Assembly (NCBI GenBank): GCA_965112735.1 | Contig: OZ218960.1 | Coordinates: forward strand, 2,232,001-2,296,000 | Direction: 5' to 3' | Origin: Phaeosaccion multiseriatum | Taxonomy: Eukaryota > Ochrophyta, other classes | DNA: 64,000 nt | In this document: positions 28,009 through 38,382 of the stretch, in pieces | Position numbering within the stretch: position 1 is the first letter of the stretch | How the letters are laid out: each line of letters begins with the position of its first letter | Position numbers and translations under genes: made by a program | Notes under the pieces: model-generated | What the model was told of the DNA's origin: nothing | Seen by the model: only the letters and a program-made list of their open reading frames with translations | Databases searched by the model: none

Positions 28009-30887
28009 ATGTACCAATATCAGGATGCCCAGGCGCAGCAGCACCAGCAGCCAGGATTTTACCCCTCTGAACAAGAGGTCAGTGGGTGGGAGGAGTTCGG
28101 AAGAGTGTACAACGACGCTGCAATCTCGTCTTTGAGCTTCGACCCTGTGGAGGAGCTCCTATGGGCGGGGACTGAGGACGGATACGTGGTCTCGTACCTG
28201 GCATCATCTTTGCAAAAGTAAGTCACCGACTCAGACCTCTCCCTTACGATCTTGCGTCAATCCCTCACGGCCTCAAACCTTTCCCTCACGGCCCCAAACC
28301 CTGCGCTCGTGTCGGGTCGCCGTTGGCACCTCGTGCTAAGGTTCTCTGGCCTCCGAGCGCACAACTTCCGCAAGAGTCGCACCGAGACCAAGCCCGCTGC
28401 TAGTAAGGCCGTCGTCAGCATTCTCCCCTTTCAGGAAGGAATTATTAGTGTCAGCAGCTCAGCGTGCAAGCTACACAGCAAGGGCTGTGTGCCTCTCGGC
28501 AGCCTGCAAGGCCAGGTTCAGGTGAGGAGGGGCTTTTCGGAGAGTGTGCTGGCGTGCAAGGTGGCTCAGCCCTGCCGAACAAAAGCTTACACCCGAGACG
28601 CTCTTGTTGTTCTGTGGATAATGAATGAATCCCCTTCCAGATTCCCTCACACAAGAAAGCGAGTGTGCGAGACGTGGCGGAGTTGACCTGCGCTGCTCTG
28701 AACGCACCCGCGGACGCCTTATACCACCAAGAGGCCAACGCTAGCGTCTCGCACGTGACAGTGGGTAGCTCTCAGGGGGCCTCCTCAGAGGCGGGCGAGA
28801 CGGACGAGGATGGCGCGGTGGTGCCTTGTCTGTATCAGCTGGACCTTCACACAGGCGCGTTCTTCCCAACAGCCCCGCCCCCCCACCCGCCCCACCCCAT
28901 TATGCTCACACGCCCATGCTCTGCTTGCTACTTGCTACTGTGCTCAGGCCTGTCTGTGAGCAGACTCGTGAGGCTGCCCAAGCTTGCAGGCTGCCGGAGC
29001 ATGGCATGCGGGGCGATGCTCGCTGTCGGGGGGGACGATGGGAAGGTCCGCATGTACGACCCCCGCCTCAAGAGCCCGAGGGCAGAGCACACGCTGCAGG
29101 TGTCTTACTTGTGCTTGTGCTTGTGCTTGTGCTTTACTTGTGCCTTTACTTGTGCTTGTGCTTAACTTGTGCTTGTGCTTTACTTGTGCTTGTGCTTGTG
29201 CTTGTGCTTGTGCTTTACTTGTGCTTGTGCTTGTGCTTGTGCTTGTGCTTGTGCTTGTGGCTGTCTGTTGCCGTGTCTCTCCTTGTCTCTTACGCATCCA
29301 CCCCTTTCTCTGCGCTTTCCTTCACCCGCCAAGGTGCACTCTGGCCCCGTTACGAGCATCTGCGTGGACCCATCTGACGGGCTGCGCATGGCCACGCTGG
29401 GCATGGCCTCGCACAGCCTCAACCCCTTCGACGCCTCGGCCCCCACCACCCTGCACCCAGACAACGCAGTGCAAGTCTTCGACCTCAGGTGCTCGCTTGT
29501 GGCCCTTTTTTTGGTGTTACCTTCGCAAGGCTCCCTTTCCTCCCTCTCTCTCACCCTCGCTCTGCCTGCTCTCTCTGCTCTCTCTCTTCCCCACTCTCTC
29601 TGTATCTGTCTCCTCTCTATGCTCTCTCTATCTTCCCCTCTCCCATGCCCCCCCCTCCCCTCCCCTCTCCTTTCCCCCAGGATGTTGCGCAATATCGTGC
29701 CTCTGCGCTTTCCGACGGCGCCCGACCCGTCCGCTGTGGCTTTCTCAGCCCGCGACAGCCTCGTGGTCACGTCCTACTCCGGCCAGGTCAATATCAAGGA
29801 GCGGCCCCTAGACCCCAGCGTCATAGGTCAGTTAGTGACTTGTGCTCGACTTCTTTTTAAAAGTGGACACCCCTTGTTTTGTGTTTATTCACTGCTTGTC
29901 CTCCCCATCCCCTTTTGCTCGTCTCAGACACATTGACCTGTTACCAAATGGTCAACGAGGAGGGCTCTCCGGAGCAGCTGACGTGTCTGTCGCTGTCGAG
30001 CAGTGCGGAGTGTATGGCCCTGGGCTCCGCCACTGGAGCTGTGCTCAAACTCACAAGCAACGGCAATCCCGAGGCTCTGGTAAGTCAAGTAAGAGTAAAG
30101 TATTGCGGCTTAGACTCGCTGTTTCGCGACTCAACTCGTCCGGCGCCTCAACAGGTCAATCTGGACTCCCTGCCGACAGAGGTCCCTCCGGCGGTGGCCG
30201 CACCCCCTCCCATCTTCGTGCACCCACACAGCGACACCTCGCCGGGCAGCGTGTTTGTCATCAAGGTAAGGTGCCGTCATCCCTCAGGAGCACGTTGTGG
30301 CCCAGTCAGTCTGTGCCCACACGAGTCCCTGCTCCTCCTCCCTTCCCCCTTCTCTCCTGCTCTTTTGCTCTTTCCCTCCAGCCGGAGGTCAAGCACGTAT
30401 ACTCGTCCGGGCCGCTCTCTTCCTCCTTCCTGCACACCCCCTGGGTGTTCGAGGAGGTAAGGCAGGCTGGGGGTAGGCCCGACAGAACCCTGTGTGGACG
30501 GAAACAGGGTTCGGCCTGTCAAACGGGACCCTCAGGAGAGGGGTGAGTGTTTGTCCCTCTGCGACGGATGGCTTAATGATGGTTCAATGGCTCCCCTCCC
30601 CTCCCCTCCCTGCGCCCTCATGGCCCCTTCAGGTGGTGCGGCAGCGGCCGACGCGCAAAGTGAGCCCTGCCCTTCTCGACAAGATGACGGCCACGGACTT
30701 CATGGGCTCCATCCCCAACCCCGGCCTGCCCCCCAACAGCCTCATCCACGGCAAGGGAAAGGTGAGGCATATGGGCACAGGCGGGTAGGCAGGCAGGCAC
30801 GCAGGCAGACAGGCTGTGTGTATGTCTGGGGTGGGGTGCCGTCCCTAATCCTCCGAAGGCTCCGAAAGCCGATGAGTCTGTCGGCCA

Positions 30888-30930
<43 letters not shown>

Positions 30931-31590
30931 CTCTCTCTCGCTCGCTGTCTTCTCCCCCACACAGGCCAGCTACCAAGTGTGCGACCCGCGCGTGACCTTG
31001 GCGGATGCGCGCCCTCCACAGGGAAGCTCCTCTCTGGGCCCGAGTGTGTTGGAGCAGGATATGCCGAGGAGGTACCGACCCGTCAAGCTCAAGGTCAGAG
31101 GTGGCATGTCGAGTGTTGAACGTCGAATGTCGAATGTCGAATCAATCATTCTCTCCTGTCGACGCCGGCTCGGCATTGCTAACAGCCCTCACTCGCTCTC
31201 CCTCCCTCCCTCCTTCCCCTCCCTGTTGGGTGGCATGTTGTATGATGTTCAGTTGGGTAAACGCGGGCTCGACACATTCGACTTCGGTCACTTCAATAGC
31301 ACCGCTTTCGCGGGCCTGGAGAACACAGAGAAGAACAGGTACAGGGAAACACACATACATATATACATGCCTTCTGAAGAGGTTGAAGGGGGCTAGCCTT
31401 GCCTCGCCCTGCCCTGGCCCTTTGCTCGTGTTCGATGGCCTCTCCAACACCTCACCTTCTCTTCGCTTGCGTCCGTCAACGCCCCAGTTACACCAATGCG
31501 GTGCTGCAGCTCATGTACTTCACGCCCGAGCTGCACGCCGCGGCCCTGCAGCAACAGTTCAAGTCTGTCAAGGAGATGCAGGTCAGAGGG

Positions 31591-31627
<37 letters not shown>

Positions 31628-34600
31628 AAGAGCGCGCTGCGGAGTGCTGTGTGCGGCCCTGTCCTCTGTTTGTTCACACACCCTCATCCCTCGTTCCTAC
31701 CTACTACCCCCTCCTGCTTCTCTTGCCTCTCTTGTGCTTGGTCGCAGCAAGTGGGCCTGATAACGGAGCTCGGCTTCCTCTTTCACCAGCTCGACCTCGC
31801 CAAAACGACGCAATCGAAGGTATGTCTGGAGCGGAGAGCGCTGTCCATGCCCCCCCCTCAACCTCTTTTCTTCCTCCTCCCGACTCTCCTCCCTTACTGT
31901 ACTCGACTCTCCTCCCTTACTGTACTCGACTCTCCTCCCTTACGACTCGTCTAAGGTCCGCTCCTGCCAGAGCAGCAACTTCTTGCGGTGCTTTCGGCAG
32001 CAACCAGAGATGCTGGCCCTGGGACTGCTGGTGGGGCAGAGCGGGGGGGGAGTGAAGGGCACGCAGATGAGTCTCCAGAGGAGGGTGGAGTCCTTCCACA
32101 GGTTCCTTCTCAGTGCGGTGAGTGAGTGAGTGAGTGAGTGAGTGAATGAGTGATGTGTCGTATTGAATCGGACGTGTCTCTTCACGCCCTCCCTCCCTTC
32201 TCTTACGCTGCAGTGACTGACTGACTGACTTTCCTTTTCCTTGCGCTGCTCCCTGCCTGGGCTTATCGTGCGAGGGGAGGGCAGTTCGACAAGGTGTCTG
32301 GAGGGCAGTTCGAGCGAAGAGACAAGGGCCGCGGACAAGCAGCAACAGCAACCGCGGCCGCTGGGGGGGAGGGGGGAGAGGAGAAAGAGGAGAGGGAGGG
32401 GGTGGCGAGCAAGTACTTCGGGTACCGCGTGCGCACCACCAACACCTTCTTACACTCCACCAAGGCCACGACGCCCGAGCAGGTCAAGGACACACATGCC
32501 GTGGTGGTGGAGCTTGCCCTGCCCGGTGAGTGCGTGCGTGCGTGCGGGCGCGCGCTGTGCGTACGCAGTCGAGTCGGGGCCCTTTGCCTCATGCAAATAG
32601 ACTAATAATGGTCTTTCCGTCCCTCCCTGCAAATAGACTAATAATGGTCTTTCCGTCCCTCTCTGCCGCCTCTCCTCTCTGCCGCCTTGCTCCTTGCAGA
32701 AAGCACCAAACCGAGCAATGCCCTTTACTTCAGTGACGTGCTGCAGAGAAGGTGCGGCGTATCGGGCCTGTTTCGACGAGAAGCACCAGACCCCCTCTCT
32801 CCCCCCCCCCCCCTCATGCTGACCCCCTCTCCCCCCCCCCCAGCTTGTGCAAGGAGACGACAGCGAAGATGTGGTGCGCGGAAACCTCCACCTACGCCCC
32901 CATCAGGCAGCGACGAGTGCCGCGCTCCCTTCCCCGGTACCTGACCGTGCACTGCGCGTCCGGCATCGAGAATGAGGCGCTCCTGCGGCTGTTTCGCAAG
33001 CCGAATCCGATGGGCGGGCTCTTCGTCCCGCAGGAGGTCGTGGTGGAACTCTCAGAGGACGGCGTTAAGGTCGGGGAGAAGGTGCGTGCTTCTGTTTGCT
33101 GCTTGCTCCTTGGACACTCACTCCTCACTCTCTTGGTGTATGGCATGGGGGAGTAGGGGGGAAGCAGAAGCAAGCCTTTCCTCAAACCTCAAGCTCAAAG
33201 CTCAAGCTTGATTTGTGCGCACATTGCCCACCCGTCCCTCAGGTGGACCTCCTGCCTTTGGAGGATACAGCCGCTGCGCCCCCCACGGACCAAGGCTGGC
33301 ACTACAGCGACGGCGGTGATGGCAAGGCCTCTGGAGATGACAAGAAGGCCCCCGCATCGGAGACCGAGGGCGGAAGCAGCAGCAGCGTGTACAGGTATGT
33401 GTGTGGCCCTCGTGTTGCTGTTTGGGGGGGGGAGGAGGTGGCCCAAGCCTGACCCGACTTCCAATGCTTGCTTGCTTGCTTCTCTGTGCTGCACTGTGCT
33501 TTGCGTTTCTACCTCCAATGTCTCCTTGCTTCTGCTGCTGCGTGCTTTGCGCTTCCGTAGATACGACCTCGCCAGTGTGGTGTCCGACATCGTCAACACA
33601 CGGGTAAGTGGGTAGGTGGGTAGATAGCAGGGGGTAGGTAGGTGGTTGGACTAGGCAGGGTAGGTGAGTGGGTGGGTGGGTGGGTTAGGTGGTTGGGGTA
33701 AGTGGGTAGGTGGTAGGTGGGTGGGGTTGGTAGGGTATGTGGGTAGATGAGTGGGTGGGTGGGGTAAGTGGGTGGGGTACGTGCGTAGGTGGGTAGGTGA
33801 CGTAGGTGGGTAGGTGGACACATAGGTGGACACATAGGTGGACACACAAGCTTGGGCACACAAGCTTGAACGCACAAGCTTGGGGGCTGTCGGCCCGGCC
33901 CACCTCTCACGCCGAAGACCCGATACCCTTGTGCAATGTACAGTCCTCCACCACGCAGGACAGCGCCTCAGGGGCACCCCCTCCGGATGGGCATATGGTG
34001 CTACATGTCAAGCCTCCGAGGGACTACACCACTCGCTCGCTGCTGGGCAGGAAGAGCAGTGGGCTGGAGAAGGAGCGCCGCATGTATGGCACTGCGCTGG
34101 GAGAGGGGTCGGGGAGTGATGACGACAAGAAGGAAGGACAAGGAGAGGGCAAGGACGATAGGGAGGACGGCCAGGATGGGGGGCAGCAGCCGAACACCAA
34201 GGCCAAGCCTCAAGCCAATGCGTCTACCGAAGAGTGGCTTCTCTTCAACGACTTCTATGTGGAAAGGACGGTGCCCGAGGACGCACAGAGCTTCCTGCCC
34301 GAGTGGAAGAAGCCGAGCATCCTCGTGTTCAGGCTGCGCGAGGAGGACGGGGAGGAGGCAGGCAAGGGTCCGGGGGGGGGCGGGGCCATCAGCCCGGACG
34401 TGTTCGCCATCCCCAGTCTGTCCAAGAACGGGCGTGCCAAGATCATTCCCGTTGATAAACTGCCCAAGAAGGGGGACATCGTCGCCATTGACGCGGAATT
34501 CGTGTCCTTAGAAGTGAGTTCGTTGCACTTTGATTGCGCCTGTTTTGGCCTGTTTGTGTTGTTGTAGGACCTTCTTCTCACGACACCCACCGCGCTATCT

Positions 34601-35595
34601 CTTCCTCCAAACCGTGTGACACAAAAGATGGAACAGGCGAGCATTCGCAGGGACGGGTCCCGTGTGGTGACCAAGGAGGGCAGACTTGCTCTGGCGAGAG
34701 TGTCTGTGGTGGATGGGAACGGGGAGGTGAGAAGACAGGCTTTGCTTTGCTTTGCTTTGTTTGGCCTTGCCATCAATAAGAGTACACCAAACGCCGCCCG
34801 CTAGTGTGCTATAGCTAGAGCTGGAGCTAAAGCTAGAGCTAGAGCTGATGCAACGGTCCCCTCCCCCCCCCCTCCCATGTACTGCCACCCCCCCCCCCCC
34901 CCAGGTGATTCTGGACGACTACGTGGTGCAGAGCGAGACGGTGGTGGACTACCTCACACGCTTCAGCGGCATCACCCCGGAGGATCTGGAGCCGGGCTCC
35001 TCTCGCCACAGGTGTGCCATACTTCACCCTTACTTAATCCTTACTCAACCCTTAGCTAGCCAACCTCTTTCACGCTCCTCTCACTACAGGGGCCTTAGTG
35101 AACCCTTTTATTAGTTTTCACCAACCCTTTTTTCATGCCCCTTTGACACCCCTCCCTCGCGGTCTTACCCCCCCCCCCCCACCTCCTTGCTGAGCCCCCC
35201 ACAGCTTCGCTCCCACCTCACAGAGCTTCCCCTTGCCCCCTCCTGCCCCCCCTTGTGCTGCCTGCCTGCCTGCCTGCCTGCCTGCCTACCTGCCTGCCGA
35301 CCTGCCTGCCTGCCTACCTGCCTGTATGTCTGTATGTCTGTATAGCCTGGCGTGGCTGTGCACGGTGTACCTGAAGCTGCGCTACCTCGTGGACGCGGGC
35401 TGCGTGTTCGTGGGGCACGGGCTCAGTAAGGACTTCCGCATCATCAACATCACCGTGCCCCCTGCGCAGGTGCGGCGCGGCACCATGACAAGGGGACATT
35501 CAATCATTCATTTCTTTATCATCCATCGCCTCCCTCTGGCAGGTGCAAAACAAGTTGCAGCCCTTTTCCAAGTTGTAAGCATATGGGCCACTTGC

Positions 35596-35626
<31 letters not shown>

Positions 35627-35921
35627 TGCATTGTTCCCTTCCTTCCCACAACACTTTACACCAACACAACAGGTCATTGACACGGTGCAGCTGTGGTCCC
35701 TGCCTGGCCAACGCAAGCCCTCGCTGCGCTTCCTGTGCCACTATCTGCTCAATGAGCACATCCAGGGCGAGACACACGACTCCATCGAGGACAGCTCCAT
35801 GGCCCTGCGTCTGTACCGCAGCCACGAGCAGCACCGAGAGGTAGGCACCCCCCTACTGCAAGCGCCTTTGGGCTTTGCTCTGGTGGCGGGCTGGGCGCGG
35901 GGAAAGGAAGGGAATGAACTG

Positions 35922-35970
<49 letters not shown>

Positions 35971-36153
35971 TGTTTGCGCTGACTGACTGGCTGACTTACT
36001 GTCTGACTGGCTTATGCCTCGCTCTCTCTGCCCGCGTACACGCAAACGCAAACGCACACGCCCCCACCCCTCCAGGCGGGCACTCTGCACAAGACCATGG
36101 AGGACATGTACAAGTTCGGCAGAGATGTGGGCTGGTTCACCTCCAGCTCCTAG
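28009..36153 (+). CDS. PAN2: PAN2, catalytic subunit of the PAN2-PAN3 poly(A) deadenylase
   Basis: Twenty-six exons join in phase to 1332 residues. Exon starts: 28009, 28341, 28641, 28948, 29334, 29681, 29928, 30155, 30382, 30633, 30965, 31253, 31488, 31748, 31956, 32285, 32700, 32844, 33243, 33561, 33944, 34568, 34905, 35346, 35673, 36076. Order: WD40 propeller (about 30-370), PAN3-binding linker, inactive ubiquitin-hydrolase domain (about 540-1000; [16 protein letters not shown] has Ser580 where active enzymes have Cys, as expected for PAN2), then a DEDD exonuclease with D1114/E1116 (VAIDAEF), D1239 (GHGLSKDF) and H1286/D1291 (HDSIEDS). It shortens poly(A) tails at the start of mRNA decay, with SKI2 of the same window acting downstream. 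Intron 3 appears to be GC-AG. The exon 15/16 and 20/21 junctions are the least certain. Confidence 0.95.
29102..29268. repeat. (TTGTGC)n hexanucleotide array in PAN2 intron 4
   Basis: About 25 copies of TTGTGC/TTTACT-type units on the sense strand. Confidence 0.92.
30893..30950. repeat. (CT)n in PAN2 intron 10
   Basis: CT dinucleotides near the 3' splice site, acting as an extended pyrimidine tract. Confidence 0.92.
33604..33845. repeat. G-rich GGTA/GGTG array in PAN2 intron 20
   Basis: Degenerate GTAGGTGGGT units over 240 bp of the sense strand, including GGGTGGGTGGGTGGG at 33670-33684 (a textbook G-quadruplex sequence), followed by three short ACACAAGCTTG-like units up to about 33880. Confidence 0.9.
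35264..35345. repeat. (CTGC)n array in PAN2 intron 23
   Basis: Tandem CTGC with CTAC variants, ending at the TATAG acceptor. Confidence 0.92.
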
Positions 36154-36202
36154 CACTAGTGTAGCACCAACACGGCCATTAGTAAGTCGGGCATTACAAA
36201 AT

Positions 36203-38069
36203 TTAGTCGGGCCACACGTTGTCGAGGACATTTTTCCTTGTGCGAGCCAGAGTGAGCAGCACGGCTTCCTCCGTCCGGATGGTGCGGCTGCCTTGGCTGG
36301 GACACGTGTTGACCCATCGGTCGAACAAGCAAGACGCTTGGTTGCCAGGCAGCGACATGGCCTCATCGTTGTCCAAGCTCTCCTCGATGCCCTGCACAGC
36401 GACCGAGAGGATCCGAGGATGGATGGGGGGGCGACCTTCAGCCCAACACACACACAACCCACACACGGACACGAACACACGGAACGGCGACGGCCACGTA
36501 CGCACGCACCTGTACGCCTCCGAAGACGATGATGCAATGCCGGAACGGGGCCAACTGGAAGTCGGCGTCGTCCACGCTGGTGGTTCCTCTCTCAGAGGTG
36601 CCGATGGTCAAGTCATAGCCCTTCTTAAAAGGGCTCTCAGAGAATACTTGGCCGATGCCTGCGAAGGAAGGCAGGGGGGAGGAGGGGGTTGGACCACCCC
36701 GCCTTTGATAAACAACCCTACCCCACTTGCCCGTGGGGTTGGACCACCCCACCTTTGATAGACAACCCGACCCCACTTGCCGTGTGTAAGCGCCCCCCCT
36801 CTAGGCTGAGCCACTGCTAACTAACCTGAGCCACTGCTAACTAACCTGAGCCACTGCTAACTAACCTGAGTCACTGCTAACTAACCTGAGGCGAGTCGTG
36901 TTTGATATCCCCAGTAGATGCCGAGCTCTTCCCGAGGGGCAGACGGGGCCACTGCCTTCCCAGCGAGGTTACGCTTGCCATCATTCTTAGGGTCCAATCT
37001 GAGGGTGAGGGGCGAAGGACGCGCTATTGAGCATAGCACACGCAGTATGCAGGCCGAGGGGCTTTCACCCCAACTCCACAGCGCACTTACTTGACTGTAA
37101 CTCGCACACCGGGCTTGAGGTGTCGGTCGATGCGGGCCTCCTTTCTCTTCCCAACGTTCACTAGCGATCCTGCGCCCTCTTTGACGGGCTTGTCGACCAC
37201 CACACCCTCCCTGTCGCCAATTGTAAGAAAAGTTAGAAGAAAGACAGGAGGTACCATACAGTAGTGTTCGTCTTCACCTGAACGGAGTGTCTTCCTCTGC
37301 ACGCATGTGGTGGGGGCTATCGAGGGGGTTGAGGAGGCCTGCGAAGCGGAGGTCCGAGTGCATGGGGAACAGTGCTTTCCGAAGGTACTGGGGCGTCTCC
37401 ATGAACTGCAGCACCCTCGCCATGAACATGCTTGAGTTCCACTGCTTGCGGCCTGTCGTAGGGGAGGATAGGGGGGGGATGGTTGAAGGGGTGCTCAGCA
37501 ATCAGCCAGGAGGGAAATCATATCCTGGCTGGGTAGGTTTCACACGAACCTGAGCTTTCGCCCCTTAGCCCGCCTTGCTTAGACTCCCCTCCCATCTTGT
37601 CGTCGTACACCACAATCTCGTCCACCTTGGGAAGAGTAAGCGTCAATGTGAGGGTGGTGGTTGGGCACATCAAGTTATCCCCAGCCCCACTAACCTCGTA
37701 TATGGCAGCTGCTCGAGCCAGCTGGCCCACCAAGTACGTCTGTAGCTCTCGCGTCGGTGCATTCTCCACGATGGAGCCCGGCACCGCGATGGACAGAGTA
37801 AATTTACGGGCGCCTCTGCTGCTGCTGCTGCTGGTGCTGCTGCTCTTGGATTCAGAGCCATCCGCATTAGCTATGAGTTTCGCGTCCTTGTTATGCTGCG
37901 ATGCGTCTCCTGCTGCAGCTGCCTTGCCCTCAGCCCCCTCTTCGCTCTTCTGCTTCTTTTTCTTCCGTGTGTGGGACTTGCCCGTCCTCTTTCGAGTCCC
38001 ATCGCCATTGCTGAATCCCCCCCCGCTCAGCTGCTCGTGAACGTGCGCGAGCCCCCCCGCCTTGAGCAT
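36203..38069 (-). CDS. SPOUT1: SPOUT1 (C9orf114/CENP-32-type) SPOUT methyltransferase
   Basis: Exons 38069-37695, 37625-37550, 37452-37278, 37210-37091, 36998-36886, 36658-36510 and 36391-36203 join in phase to about 398 residues. The family is a trefoil-knot methyltransferase linked in animals to spindle and kinetochore function. Seen: a basic N-terminus with KKKK and poly-Ser, FTLSIAVPGSIVENAPTREL, VDEIVVYDD, LQFMETPQYLRKALFPMH, the signature FAGLLNPLDSPHHMR, FREGVVVDKP, GIYWGYQTRLAS, the cofactor-loop region YDLTIGTSERG, IIVFGGVQ, and NTCPSQGSRTIRTEEA in the knot. The start is the first in-frame ATG; the frame is open another 22 codons upstream without ATG, so a 5' exon is possible. Intron 5 contains tandem repeats that copy its own donor. 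Its stop is 49 bp from that of PAN2. Confidence 0.94.
36686..36785. repeat. Two-copy 50-bp tandem repeat in SPOUT1 intron 5
   Basis: Two near-identical units starting GGTTGGACCACCCC and ending CCCCACTTGCC, offset by 50 bp. Confidence 0.9.
36806..36890 (-). repeat. 20-bp tandem repeat duplicating the SPOUT1 exon 5 donor site
   Basis: Sense-strand unit GTTAGTTAGCAGTGGCTCAG, four copies. Each unit border recreates CTCAG/GTTAG, identical to the real exon 5/intron 5 junction at 36886. Confidence 0.92.
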
Positions 38070-38382
38070 CCTTTTCTTTGCGGCGGATATGTGGCGCGCG
38101 TTTAGCTTCACGTGTTGGCGTACAAATCCTGCCAACTGTTAACCTTCTCCTTCTCGTCGCTCGGCTCGCTCTCTGCCTTCCGTCCCTTCCCTTCGCTTCC
38201 TCTCAACTTGAGCATCTCTAAACTCTTACGTTAAGCTGTTTGAGTTCCAGAGGGAGAGGGAGGAAGAGGAAGGAGGTGGTGTGTAGGCAGAGGAGTGGTG
38301 GGGATCGAGGCTGTCAACCCCTCCCCTCCCCTTCGTTGGCCCCTTCTCTTCTCCCGCCGAGCGCAGATGTAGAGGAGGTGAC

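Noticed and set aside
28944-29811. Frames rich in CLCLCL or KHKHKH near 29.1 kb
   Set aside because: Translations of the TTGTGC array in PAN2 intron 4.
28009-36153. PAN2 middle domain as an active deubiquitinase
   Set aside because: Ser replaces the catalytic Cys (NSYTNAVLQ), as is normal for the inactive PAN2 domain.
38070-38135. SPOUT1 start at 38135
   Set aside because: The first codon there is TTG, not ATG; the first ATG in frame is at 38069.
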